Below are positions 1 to 8,353 of a stretch of DNA of 64,000 bases, piece after piece. Origin of the DNA: Vibrio sp. ES.051 (GTDB lineage: Bacteria > Pseudomonadota > Gammaproteobacteria > Enterobacterales > Vibrionaceae); NCBI RefSeq assembly GCF_002563795.1, contig NZ_PDJL01000006.1, positions 372,001 through 436,000 of the forward strand. Reading direction: 5' to 3'. Position 1 is the stretch's first letter, and each line of letters opens with the position of its first letter. The notes beneath the pieces were generated by a model that worked only from the letters and a program-made list of their open reading frames with translations, searched no databases and was not told the DNA's origin. The position numbers were made by a program, and so were the translations under genes.

Positions 1-169
1 CGTAAAGGACTGCACCTACGGCAAACACAAAGGTGGTCACGATGATGAGCCATTTACCTTTCCACAATGCCATAAACAATTCACGGAGATCGATTTCATC
101 TTCAGCGAGTTGAGGTTGGTATGGAGGATTTGGTAAATAGTGTTGTGGATGTTCTTTTTGTGGTTCCAT
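1..169 (-). CDS. wzz: Wzz/OtnB-type chain-length determinant, N-terminal part only
   Basis: The gene runs off the left edge, so only the first 56 residues are visible. They start MEPQKEHPQHYLPNPP, followed by an acidic stretch (DEIDLREL) and the first transmembrane segment (WLIIVTTFVFAVGAVL). An N-terminal DLREL-type segment just before a membrane helix is typical of Wzz proteins, inner-membrane co-polymerases that set polysaccharide chain length. It lies downstream of the Wza-like gene on the same strand, as otnA-otnB (wbfF-wzz) do in Vibrio. The ATG at 169 is the first in frame after a stop-rich spacer. The identity rests on context plus this short N-terminus. Confidence 0.75.
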   Translation of the reverse strand, partial: MEPQKEHPQHYLPNPPYQPQLAEDEIDLRELFMALWKGKWLIIVTTFVFAVGAVLY

Positions 170-200
170 GGGTGTTATAAAGTCCTAGCTGCCTAGAGCT

Positions 201-217
201 TAGTATTCAGAATACTA
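201..217. repeat. Palindrome TAGTATTC-A-GAATACTA in the wza-wzz spacer
   Basis: Two perfect 8-bp arms around a single A lie in the 241-bp spacer between the Wza-like gene and wzz. One arm (gaatacta) recurs at about 250-257. The symmetry could serve a dimeric regulator or an RNA hairpin; no T-run follows, so it is not a classical terminator. Function unknown. Confidence 0.5.
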
Positions 218-372
218 GGCTTGGAAATTAGTAAAATCGATAAATTTTCGAATACTATGAGTGAATAGCGGTAACTACATACTTTTAGAGTGCAATTAAT
301 CACTGCGATCTCGCCTAGTCTTGTCGAATGACGTAAACATGCTCGGCATACGGTGATATTACATTCAGGAGT

Positions 373-403
373 TAGGTCCTAGAGATCTCGTTCTTAGGAC
401 CTA
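373..403. repeat. 9-bp inverted repeat TAGGTCCTA/TAGGACCTA after the wza-like gene
   Basis: Arms at 373-381 and 395-403 are perfectly complementary with a 13-nt loop, just downstream of the Wza-like stop codon. The transcript could fold into a hairpin in the wza-wzz spacer. There is no U-tract on the minus-strand side, so it may be a weak processing or stabilising hairpin, or one of the CTAGG-rich intergenic repeats in this window. Confidence 0.5.
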
Positions 404-410
404 CCTTTTC

Positions 411-3113
411 TTATTTTAATGCATTGATCGCTACACCCGTTTGGTACAGGATTTGCGTAGCCGCTGTCCACGTACTTAATGCATCGCGGTAATCGGTATC
501 AATTGGCACAACGATAGTATCGCCCGCTTTTAGCTCTTCGTGGTTGTTACCAAACCAGTAACCAGAAGTTGGTTTATACACTGAGCCGTCTGCACGTACA
601 ACGAAGATACGGTCTTCATCCGCTTGCTTTTTAGCACCACCGGCTTTGTTTAGGTAATCATTCACATCGAGCTTATTGTCGAGTAGATAAGTGATTGCCA
701 CTTGGACTTCACCCATGATAGACACTGTATTACGGAAAGTGGGCACAAACAGGAAGTCGCCATCTTCTAACATAAAATTCGCTGATCGCTCACCTTTTAA
801 GATTCGATTTAACTGGACTACCATTCGCCCAAGCGCTTTGCTGCGACTCGCTTCTTCAACAAAGGTCAGTGTTTTTTCTGGGTCAGAAATTACGGAACCA
901 ATATTACTGTCGGCGCGAAAAGTCTTTTTAGCCGTCTCTGCACGCATATCTGCCGCGTATTGGTTTAGTAGTTTTTGCTCTTGTAAACGCAACGCTTCAC
1001 GAGTAAAGATGGCTCCTTGAGGGTGCGCAAACTCGGTTAAACCACCAGCACGCTCGAGTAACTCGCTTAGCGTTTCACCTTGACGCACTGTGTAGGTTCC
1101 TGGAAAACGCACTTCACCTTGTAAAGTTACGGTACTCTGTAATTTCACATTTGGCTTTTCCAAAATATTTAAGCGATCTCGACCAACGATAATGGCATCG
1201 TCAGAAGCACTTCCTTGGATGGCTTTGCGCAAGTTTATACGTTCAACATCAATATAAGCGCGTTCATCCGCACTATTAATCGCAGTACGAGCTAACTCTG
1301 CATTGATTGTGAATGCGTTGTAAGTTAAGCCACCAGCCGCTTCAATCAATGTCGAAACGGTCATACTCGGTGTAATTGGGTAGCGTCCAGGATGCTTCAC
1401 TTCACCAAAAACTTCTGCTATTTGAGGAGCAAGGCCTAGACGTGACTGTTGTTGGAGTTGTAACAGTACTGGAGCGAGCAAAGTACGACGGGTATTTTGT
1501 TTCAGCTTTTCCAAGTCTTCCTTCGTGATCTCTTGGCCACGGAAGATTATCTTATAGTCATTGTCTTTTACCGGTAAGCCATTAGTTGTCGTCTGGACAC
1601 CTAAAGAAGGCTTGGATTGTAAACCCTGAGTCTGCTGAGAGTTAATCATAGCAATAGAGCCATTCATCTGTTGCTGAGCTTGCTCTAACGTCTTTGCTTT
1701 AACGAATTCTTCATCATTCGCGAGAGTATCTAAGTCTTCATGATTGAAGCGGTTAAAAACTAACACTCTGTCACGAGATTGCAGTTGAATATTGTCTCGA
1801 CTATTTGGCGAGAGAATGGCACTGGCCAAATTTAGTTGTAAGACCTCGATATCACGCTGGGCGTTGATTTCTCTTACTACAACGGCATAGTTCACATCAG
1901 CAGTAGCGTTAAAAGCAGAATCTACCGACTTAAAAAGATCGGCAATACGGAGGCCTTTATACCATTCAATATACCCTGGATGGCGAACATCACCTTCTAT
2001 TTGAATGTAACGGGTGAGCTCTTCACTTTTTTTCAGCACCTTGATAGCGTCACCATTTCTCACTTTGCTCTGCTGATCTTGCGCTTTAGAAAAGTCGAGT
2101 GTCAAAGCTTCTCGAGTGCCATGCGTGGCATAGCGTTTAATCTCTAACTGTTCGCTATAGGCATTTGCTGTAAAACCACCCGCCATCTGAACAACTTGTT
2201 TGTATGTTTCACCTGGCTTGACTTCGTAAATTGCAGGGCGGTTAATTTCACCTTCTAAGGAAACCGTATCTCCGACAGACCCTATTAATACAACGTCACC
2301 TGGCAATAAGCGTACGTCATTACTCGCATTACCTTTAAGCAATAAATCATACATATCCAACTTGCGGATAACTTTGCCGTCACGTTTTAGCTGAATATCT
2401 CTTAATGCCCCACTATCACCAAAGCCGCCGCTATAGTAAATAGCTTGCGAAATAGTGGTTAATGCACTCACTGTATACGCGCCAGGCTTATACGCGCCAC
2501 CCATGACAAACACTTGCATGGTACGCAGTTCACCTAATGAAATATCGCTACGAACACCTATCATTTGCTCTTTGACACGCTGAGTCAGTGAGTTTCGAAC
2601 CTCCGAAAAATGCATACCAGCCACATTGACTGGTCCAAGTGAAGGAAAATTGATCGTACCTGCACGATTCACACGTAAGCGATGCGTTTCATTTTCCTTG
2701 CCAAATAGCTGCACAATTATTTCATCACCAGCACCAACCGTATAGTTGGAAGGCACAGGAACGTCACTGATTGGAGCAAACGTACTCGGAGAGCCCGAGA
2801 AAAGCGCTAAACCAAACCGTTTAATCTCTTCCTTCTCTGCTTTTTTGAACCACGGTTCTTCCACGTCTGAGGAAGCAGCGTCACTAGCTTGCTCCCGAGG
2901 CTGGATCACTTGTGGATTTTTATATGATGCGCTTTGAGAGGAGGAACCAGAAGGGATAGAGAAGCCATATTTACTCGCTAAAGCTTGTTGTTGATCGGCC
3001 GGCAAGTTTTGAAACATTTGTACCTGTTCAGGCGTTGGAGATTGCGCATAAGTAAGCGGCGTAAATAGGCTTGCCAATACACCAACGGCAACTGAGAGAT
3101 ATCCTTTGAACAT
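411..3113 (-). CDS. wbfF: Wza-like SLBB polysaccharide export protein (WbfF/OtnA type)
   Basis: A 900-residue secreted protein that probably forms or feeds the outer-membrane channel for capsule/O-antigen export. It has a signal peptide (MFKGYLSVAV...LTYAQ), then a Poly_export domain beginning near residue 125 (YTVGAGDEIIVQLFG). Several SLBB-like beta-grasp repeats follow, recognisable by recurring 'G.V..PG.Y.v..g.t...ai..AGG' phrases near residues 215, 290, 385, 580 and 680. E. coli Wza is about 380 residues; this long multi-SLBB form matches the Vibrio OtnA/WbfF class. It sits between an outer-membrane barrel gene and wzz on the same strand, downstream of a JUMPStart element, so RfaH-type control is likely. 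Confidence 0.85.
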   Translation of the reverse strand: MFKGYLSVAVGVLASLFTPLTYAQSPTPEQVQMFQNLPADQQQALASKYGFSIPSGSSSQSASYKNPQVIQPREQASDAASSDVEEPWFKKAEKEEIKRFGLALFSGSPSTFAPISDVPVPSNYTVGAGDEIIVQLFGKENETHRLRVNRAGTINFPSLGPVNVAGMHFSEVRNSLTQRVKEQMIGVRSDISLGELRTMQVFVMGGAYKPGAYTVSALTTISQAIYYSGGFGDSGALRDIQLKRDGKVIRKLDMYDLLLKGNASNDVRLLPGDVVLIGSVGDTVSLEGEINRPAIYEVKPGETYKQVVQMAGGFTANAYSEQLEIKRYATHGTREALTLDFSKAQDQQSKVRNGDAIKVLKKSEELTRYIQIEGDVRHPGYIEWYKGLRIADLFKSVDSAFNATADVNYAVVVREINAQRDIEVLQLNLASAILSPNSRDNIQLQSRDRVLVFNRFNHEDLDTLANDEEFVKAKTLEQAQQQMNGSIAMINSQQTQGLQSKPSLGVQTTTNGLPVKDNDYKIIFRGQEITKEDLEKLKQNTRRTLLAPVLLQLQQQSRLGLAPQIAEVFGEVKHPGRYPITPSMTVSTLIEAAGGLTYNAFTINAELARTAINSADERAYIDVERINLRKAIQGSASDDAIIVGRDRLNILEKPNVKLQSTVTLQGEVRFPGTYTVRQGETLSELLERAGGLTEFAHPQGAIFTREALRLQEQKLLNQYAADMRAETAKKTFRADSNIGSVISDPEKTLTFVEEASRSKALGRMVVQLNRILKGERSANFMLEDGDFLFVPTFRNTVSIMGEVQVAITYLLDNKLDVNDYLNKAGGAKKQADEDRIFVVRADGSVYKPTSGYWFGNNHEELKAGDTIVVPIDTDYRDALSTWTAATQILYQTGVAINALK

Positions 3114-3180
3114 GATAATTCGCTATCTAAATCGAGAATAAAAAATCCTAGTTACTAACACTAGGCACTAGGTCTTTTGA

Positions 3181-3693
3181 TTAAAATCGGTGCTGAAATC
3201 CGAGCGTAATTGCATTCAGGCGAACCTGATCTTCTGAAGCGCTGTCCACAAATTCAAACACCACTGCATTATGCTTATCCAACGCGTAGTGCATACCTAA
3301 ACCAAAGCTAAAACCTTGCTTCCTGTCCGAGCTAATATTTTGTTGGTCTATCTGGACGCTAGAGTAACCAGCAAGTCCGTACAGTGCAACACGCTCAGAA
3401 ACTGGCATATTTAACTTAACAAAGCCACTTGCCACGTTATCTACGGCGAGGCCACTATCACGCTGTATAGATGTTCCATAACGCGCTTCTAGAGCTAGGT
3501 AGTCATTAAAGAAGTAGCCTGCTTGTGCTTGAAGAAGGAAGGGGTTTCCTTCGGCGATAGAGGAGGAGTGTTGATACTCGGCGTTAGAGTAACTTACTAA
3601 CGCACCTGCATAAAAATCTGCTGAGGCAGAAAATGAGCACAAGCCTAGGCTGACTGCACTCAACGCCCCTAGCCATGGTCGCTTATTAATCAC
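3181..3693 (-). CDS. Small outer-membrane beta-barrel protein
   Basis: 170 residues with a signal peptide cleaved after about residue 25 (LGLCSFSASA-DFYAG) and then alternating amphipathic strands ending in HRF. A C-terminal aromatic residue is the usual signature of BAM-assembled barrels of the OmpA-like/OmpW size class. It is the first gene after the ops element and precedes the Wza-like gene, a position that corresponds to wbfE in V. cholerae O139-type loci. A role in surface-polysaccharide export is inferred from context only; no catalytic motif is visible. Confidence 0.7.
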   Translation of the reverse strand: MINKRPWLGALSAVSLGLCSFSASADFYAGALVSYSNAEYQHSSSIAEGNPFLLQAQAGYFFNDYLALEARYGTSIQRDSGLAVDNVASGFVKLNMPVSERVALYGLAGYSSVQIDQQNISSDRKQGFSFGLGMHYALDKHNAVVFEFVDSASEDQVRLNAITLGFQHRF

Positions 3694-3772
3694 GTAATTG
3701 TTCCCTAGGTATCGACTGACCGCTGCACATGAATAACGTCCGCAGTGGATGTCTGTTAATATCTTGCGTTTC

Positions 3773-3809
3773 CACGCTACCGCCCTGCGGCATTACGCAT
3801 TAGCCACTG
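3773..3809 (-). promoter_or_regulatory. JUMPStart element with ops core GGCGGTAGCGTG
   Basis: On the minus strand, CAGTG begins at 3809 and the ops core GGCGGTAGCGTG ends at 3773, about 80 nt upstream of the barrel gene. JUMPStart/ops elements pause RNA polymerase and recruit RfaH, allowing transcription through long polysaccharide operons. The core is a perfect match to the ops consensus and the spacing of the 5' CAG block is near the usual 39-bp element. It should govern the leftward wbfE-wbfF-wzz operon and whatever capsule genes follow. Confidence 0.85.
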
Positions 3810-4184
3810 TTCGCTGATTACCGACTGACTCGGATTATTGATATAAATATTATCTTAAGCCTGACTTTTGCAGCGTCGAATAAAAAACAACGCTTGAAAT
3901 ACGCCACACAAAATCCGACGAATTATGCATGAATTGGCGTAAAACGACAAGTGGCTTGGCTCTAAGGTTTGCGGTTGGATGACTCCCCTAAAGCTCAAAA
4001 GTTCTAACCGGAAGTACTATTGAGTCGGCGAAAATTGTCAGCCACATCCCAACGTGTTTTGAGGGAATATGCAGTGCTTCGTTTACGAAATATCAAGACC
4101 AGAAAGGCAGGTTTAAGATTCTAAGCCCTTCTCCTTCTTTCAAGACGCGATCCTATTGAACTGAGTAAAACCCATAAGAAACTG

Positions 4185-4214
4185 TTTACATGCTGATTAG
4201 TTTTTAACTAGAAT
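4185..4214 (+). promoter_or_regulatory. Possible sigma-70 promoter for yjbE-H
   Basis: TTTACA (4185-4190) and TAGAAT (4209-4214) are separated by 18 bp and lie about 65 bp upstream of the yjbE start codon. The rest of the 587-bp divergent spacer (3694-4280) shows only the JUMPStart element and no credible gene. Confidence 0.45.
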
Positions 4215-4280
4215 AACTAATGGTGTGCTATAAGCAGACCAAACATCGATGTTTTAAAACCCGAAATACAAGGATTAATA

Positions 4281-4499
4281 ATGAAGAACACAGCTCTAGC
4301 CATTCTGATGGCTCTAAGCGCGTCAACTGCATTTGCAGCAACTGAAGCTGGTACGACTGGCACAGCAGCGGCTTCTGCAACAGGCACAACAGCGGTAGCA
4401 GTAGGTGCAGCAGCTGCAGTCACTGTCGTGGCAGTTGCTGCTTCAGACAGTGATTCAACGTCTACTTCTACTTCTACTTCTACTTCAGTAACTAAGTAA
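4281..4499 (+). CDS. yjbE: YjbE-family small secreted Ala/Ser/Thr-rich protein (WbfA type)
   Basis: 72 residues with a clear signal peptide (MKNTALAILMALSASTAFA). The mature part is made almost entirely of Ala, Thr, Val, Gly and Ser and ends in a (Ser-Thr)n tail followed by VTK. YjbE proteins head the yjbEFGH/gfc-type exopolysaccharide operons and are small periplasmic proteins of unknown biochemical role. A strong Shine-Dalgarno sequence (aagga) lies upstream. A terminator-like hairpin after the stop probably makes this gene more highly expressed than the three that follow. Confidence 0.75.
   Translation: MKNTALAILMALSASTAFAATEAGTTGTAAASATGTTAVAVGAAAAVTVVAVAASDSDSTSTSTSTSTSVTK
4461..4484 (+). 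repeat. Four tandem TCTACT hexanucleotides
   Basis: Four perfect copies of TCTACT encode the Ser-Thr tail of the YjbE-like protein. Because the unit is six bases, slippage would change the length of the tail without shifting the frame. Confidence 0.8.
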
Positions 4500-4520
4500 T
4501 TTAGCTTCGTAGAATAGATA

Positions 4521-4549
4521 ATCGCCCTGAGCTATTCAGGGCGATTTTA
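4521..4549 (+). terminator. Intra-operon terminator/attenuator after yjbE
   Basis: Perfect 10-bp stem ATCGCCCTGA/TCAGGGCGAT with a 5-nt loop, followed by TTTATTT. It stands in the 66-bp gap between yjbE and yjbF, so partial termination would lower expression of the three downstream genes. Confidence 0.75.
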
Positions 4550-4565
4550 TTTGTAAGAGGGAATA

Positions 4566-5240
4566 ATGAACACCTTTCTATCGTTAAAATGGACGCGTTT
4601 GCTTGTTGCCCTGCCCGTATTAAGCCTTACCTTCGGTTGTACTCAAAAATTCAATGATGTTTCGGCCACCGTGCAAGAGGCCTATGGCAACTACATCGAT
4701 GTGGAGCTGACTCCAAATGAAATTGAAGCCATTCCTTATGCCAGCGCCTACCTAAAAATTGGCAGTCAAAAACAAGTGTTCGTTGTGTTGGCCTTTGCCG
4801 AAAGAAATCCTTTGACTGGCAAAATCCAACAAAAATGGGTTAGCGCAGATAAAGCCATGGTCGTGACGGAAAATGGCTATATTGTCAAAACCATTGGCCT
4901 TCAAGCCACCAACCTTGCTGGGGTTTATGGGCAGATCCCCGTTTACTCACGCACACCTGAGCAGTACTCACTGTCTTACGATTGGTCAGACAAATACCGT
5001 TATGGCTTTTCTGCCAACGTTAAGCGCTCTTACCAAGGCAAAGAAACGGTTGTGACGCCTGTTTCAAGCACGTCGGCGCACGTCTACAAAGAAACGCTAG
5101 AATTTACTCGTTTATCAGAAACCGTTGAGAACCTTTACTGGGTCAATGACAAAGGGCAAGTAGTGAAAACGCGTCAGCACTTGGGACCAAACATGGTGGC
5201 GGTGGAATTGACCATTTTAAAAGGATACAGCAAATCATGA
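4566..5240 (+). CDS. yjbF: YjbF/GfcB-family lipoprotein (WbfB type)
   Basis: 224 residues. The N-terminus is a lipoprotein signal peptide with lipobox LTFGC (Cys at about 25), so the mature protein should be lipid-anchored, most likely to the outer membrane. The body matches the YjbF/GfcB group, which accompanies YjbG and YjbH in capsule and exopolysaccharide operons; the biochemical activity is unknown. Its stop overlaps the start of the next gene by 4 bp (ATGA), indicating translational coupling. Confidence 0.78.
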   Translation: MNTFLSLKWTRLLVALPVLSLTFGCTQKFNDVSATVQEAYGNYIDVELTPNEIEAIPYASAYLKIGSQKQVFVVLAFAERNPLTGKIQQKWVSADKAMVVTENGYIVKTIGLQATNLAGVYGQIPVYSRTPEQYSLSYDWSDKYRYGFSANVKRSYQGKETVVTPVSSTSAHVYKETLEFTRLSETVENLYWVNDKGQVVKTRQHLGPNMVAVELTILKGYSKS

Positions 5241-5998
5241 GTAGACGACTGTTCCCTTTATTAAGTCTGGCTTTGGTAGCCAGCATGCTGACAGGGCCCG
5301 TTGTAGCTAAAGCGGAATATAATAATGCGCCACCGTTGAGCGTGGCGTTACTTGGTACCGACAAAGCATTGCAATTCGAACAACCAGCACGTTTAGATAG
5401 AGTTCTTAAGCTCGCGCAAGATCAGCAGCAAGTCTTGCAATACTCTTTAGCGGTTACACTATTCGATGACTCAGAAAAAGCGCAACAAGAAAGTACCGCG
5501 TTAAAAAACTTTGTATTGAACCAGATGATTCAACACAATTTAGTGGCGCATCCGTTTTATAAGTTTCTTAAGCAAAGTCAGTTTGCGCCTCGCGTGTTAT
5601 CGGCAATAGATATCGACCAAGTTCGCCTAGATAAATTTGACAATCCCTTGTTAACTGGCCAGTTCACTTTGAGCGCTTCTCCACGAGAAGAGAAGGTACT
5701 CTATGTGGGTAATGTCGACCAAATCTATAATGTTAAGAATCAAGCAGGTATCCCACTTCAGCAACAAGTTGAAAACTTACAAAATGGCGAAATTGGCAAG
5801 CTTGCTTATCCACCGATTGTGATTTACCCAGATGGAAACGTTATCCAACCTCACCACGGGAATTGGTTAACGACACAATATTACTTGCCACCGCTCACTA
5901 TGGTGTATATCCCGTTTGGAGACTTTGAACAGTCACCAATGGATCAGGATATCGTCAAGCTGCTTGTGCAGCGTAAACCAACCTCATCGAAGAATTAA
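5237..5998 (+). CDS. yjbG: YjbG/GfcC-family capsule biosynthesis protein (WbfC type)
   Basis: 253 residues with a signal peptide (LLSLALVASMLTGPVVAKA), so periplasmic. The C-terminal half has the GfcC-like ending in which a pre-strand segment (YPPIVIYPDGNVIQP) leads to 'YLPPLTMVYIPF'. GfcC proteins have two beta-grasp (SLBB-like) domains and a C-terminal amphipathic helix, and are thought to act with the Wza-type exporter. It starts inside the yjbF stop and is followed 2 bp later by yjbH. Assignment is by operon position and overall pattern. Confidence 0.75.
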   Translation: MSRRLFPLLSLALVASMLTGPVVAKAEYNNAPPLSVALLGTDKALQFEQPARLDRVLKLAQDQQQVLQYSLAVTLFDDSEKAQQESTALKNFVLNQMIQHNLVAHPFYKFLKQSQFAPRVLSAIDIDQVRLDKFDNPLLTGQFTLSASPREEKVLYVGNVDQIYNVKNQAGIPLQQQVENLQNGEIGKLAYPPIVIYPDGNVIQPHHGNWLTTQYYLPPLTMVYIPFGDFEQSPMDQDIVKLLVQRKPTSSKN

Positions 5999-6000
5999 TC

Positions 6001-8202
6001 ATGAACCTGATTAGAACCAGTTTATCCCTTTCTTTAATGAGCCCGATGTTGGTTTGGGCTCAAGATATGCCGTTTGAAGCTCCCCCATTACAACCATCGC
6101 AAATGGACTTTGGTGGTGTCGGCCTACTGCAAATGCCAACCGGCCGTATGGCGCCAGAAGGGGAATTCAACTTTGCCGTCACGGGCAGTGATGAATACTT
6201 ATTTTATAACGTGACGCTCCAAGTAATGCCTTGGTTGGAAACGACCATTCGCTACACTATGGTCAATGACCTATTCTACAGTAGTGATCCTGATTTTTCC
6301 GGCGATACCAAATACACTGACAAAGGTATCGATTTTAAAGTTCGCTTATTAAAAGAATCCGAGTACTTGCCGGAGCTTTCTGTTGGTGTACGTGATTTTG
6401 CAGGGACAGGCCTGTTTGATGGTGAATTTATTGCGGCAACGAAACGCTATTCTAACCCCAATTTAGGTACCTTTGATTTTACCTTAGGTATGGGCTGGGG
6501 CTACCTTGGTACCCGGGATAACATGAGCAACCCAGCCTGCAAATTATCAGACAAATTCTGCGAACGCCCTTCTGATTATAAAGGCAACGGCGGGAGTGTT
6601 GATTTCGAGCGCTGGCTTAAAGGGCCAGCCGCTCTGTTTGGTGGGGTTGAATATCAAACCTTGCATGATCCGTTACGGTTTAAGCTCGAATACGACAGTA
6701 ATGATTACAGCGAAGATTTCCCAGTTGTACGTGGCGGCGTAGATATGACGCCTCATACTCCTTGGAACTTTGGCGTACTTTACCGTTTAGGTCATATGGC
6801 AGACTTACGTTTGAGCTATGAACGCGGTGATACCTTAGTCGCGGGAATAAGTCTGTATACCAACTTTAATGATATGCCTTCTTTCTGGCGGGACACGCCA
6901 ACCCCTGAAATTGAAGATAAGCAGCCAGAACAGGTGTCTGATGTAGAGTGGAAGCAAGTTACCGAAGATCTGGATAAAATTGCTGGTTACCAAAACACGC
7001 AGATTTACGTCAAAGATAACACCGTCTCTGTCGTTGGCGAACAGAAAAAGTATCGAGATCGTCATGAAGCTCATGAGAAAATGGCAGCAGTATTACACAA
7101 CCAAACGCCTGACAGCATTGAGAAATTTACCATCAACGAACGCAGTGGCGGTTTACTTGGTGACCAGACTGTCATTTCTAAAGACAAATACCGTGACTTT
7201 GCAGAAGTTAACTACCTCAACCCTAACATTGAAGATGCAACTTCAATATCAAGCGAGAAACCGCAAGGTAAGCCAGCCTACGACAGTTTTGAACGTTTTG
7301 ATTGGGGGTTCTCTCCTAAACTGGCTCAAACCCTAGGTAATCCTGAAGAGTTCTACCTATTTAGTGTAGGTTTAAGGGGTAGCGCATCTTACTGGCTGAC
7401 GGATAACCTTGAAATCGGCGGTTCGCTCTACTGGGATTGGTACAATAACTACGATAAGTTTAACTATGTCACTCCGCCTGATGGGACAGCGATCCCACGT
7501 GTTCGAACCATGTTCCGTGCTTATCAAAACGAACATGCGGTGACGATGTCAAACCTGCAATTAACTTGGTTCCAAGAGCATTCCGATACCGTAGACCAAC
7601 AATTTTATGCCGGTTACTTAGAGAGCATGTTTGCGGGTGTCGGGACGGAATTTCTATACCGTCCGAAAGGCGCTAGCTGGGCGATTGGGGCAGATGCTAA
7701 CTTAATTTCTCAGCGCGACCCGCAAAGCTACTTTGGCGTGTACGATGAGAAGTGGCAAAATGTGCCGGAATATGGGAACCGATTCCAAGTAATAGATAAG
7801 GGCTTCACTGGTTTTGTATCCGGTTACTACTATCCGCAGTGGCGTTTCCTACAGGACTTGATGATTCAAGTCGATATAGGTCAGTTTCTCGCTGGAGATG
7901 TCGGCACTCAAGTAAACGTATCGAAACAGTTCAAAAGTGGTGTGATTGCAGGGGCATTTGCTTCCATTACTGATTTGTCTGCGCATGAGTTTGGTGAAGG
8001 TAGCTTTACTAAAGGCTTCTATATTTCGCTCCCATTCGACATTATGACGGTAAAACCAAGTAACAATCGTGCCTTCTTCAGTTGGCAACCGCTGACTCGA
8101 GATGGCGGTCAGAAGCTGGGGCGTAAGTACAGCTTAATAGAGCTCACCGATGAGCGTAATCCTTGGTATCAAAGACCAAACCGTTCAGACACGGAGCAAT
8201 AA
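6001..8202 (+). CDS. yjbH: YjbH/GfcD-family outer-membrane protein (WbfD type)
   Basis: 733 residues with a signal peptide (SLSLMSPMLVWAQ) and then long stretches of alternating strands, as expected for a large outer-membrane barrel. The N-terminal part (FGGVGLLQMPTGRMAPEGEF) is the recognisable YjbH/GfcD opening. The family is associated with capsule/exopolysaccharide secretion. A likely periplasmic segment rich in charged residues lies at about 300-410, between two barrel-like halves. It closes the yjbEFGH operon and is followed directly by a strong terminator. Confidence 0.8.
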   Translation: MNLIRTSLSLSLMSPMLVWAQDMPFEAPPLQPSQMDFGGVGLLQMPTGRMAPEGEFNFAVTGSDEYLFYNVTLQVMPWLETTIRYTMVNDLFYSSDPDFSGDTKYTDKGIDFKVRLLKESEYLPELSVGVRDFAGTGLFDGEFIAATKRYSNPNLGTFDFTLGMGWGYLGTRDNMSNPACKLSDKFCERPSDYKGNGGSVDFERWLKGPAALFGGVEYQTLHDPLRFKLEYDSNDYSEDFPVVRGGVDMTPHTPWNFGVLYRLGHMADLRLSYERGDTLVAGISLYTNFNDMPSFWRDTPTPEIEDKQPEQVSDVEWKQVTEDLDKIAGYQNTQIYVKDNTVSVVGEQKKYRDRHEAHEKMAAVLHNQTPDSIEKFTINERSGGLLGDQTVISKDKYRDFAEVNYLNPNIEDATSISSEKPQGKPAYDSFERFDWGFSPKLAQTLGNPEEFYLFSVGLRGSASYWLTDNLEIGGSLYWDWYNNYDKFNYVTPPDGTAIPRVRTMFRAYQNEHAVTMSNLQLTWFQEHSDTVDQQFYAGYLESMFAGVGTEFLYRPKGASWAIGADANLISQRDPQSYFGVYDEKWQNVPEYGNRFQVIDKGFTGFVSGYYYPQWRFLQDLMIQVDIGQFLAGDVGTQVNVSKQFKSGVIAGAFASITDLSAHEFGEGSFTKGFYISLPFDIMTVKPSNNRAFFSWQPLTRDGGQKLGRKYSLIELTDERNPWYQRPNRSDTEQ

Positions 8203-8209
8203 AGCAGTT

Positions 8210-8233
8210 AAGGGAGCTTCGGCTCCCTTTTTT
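8210..8233 (+). terminator. Rho-independent terminator of yjbEFGH
   Basis: Stem AAGGGAGC/GCTCCCTT with a UUCG tetraloop and a T-run, starting 8 bp after the yjbH stop codon. Confidence 0.92.
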
Positions 8234-8353
8234 CGCAATAAGAGCCGTTTGTAGACTCATAGGTAACCAAAACCTATCTTTCTCCTTTCGTAGCGCAACT
8301 TTTCGTTTCTTGCTAGAATTCCTAAGAAAATTTTAACCTATGGTGGAAGTTCT

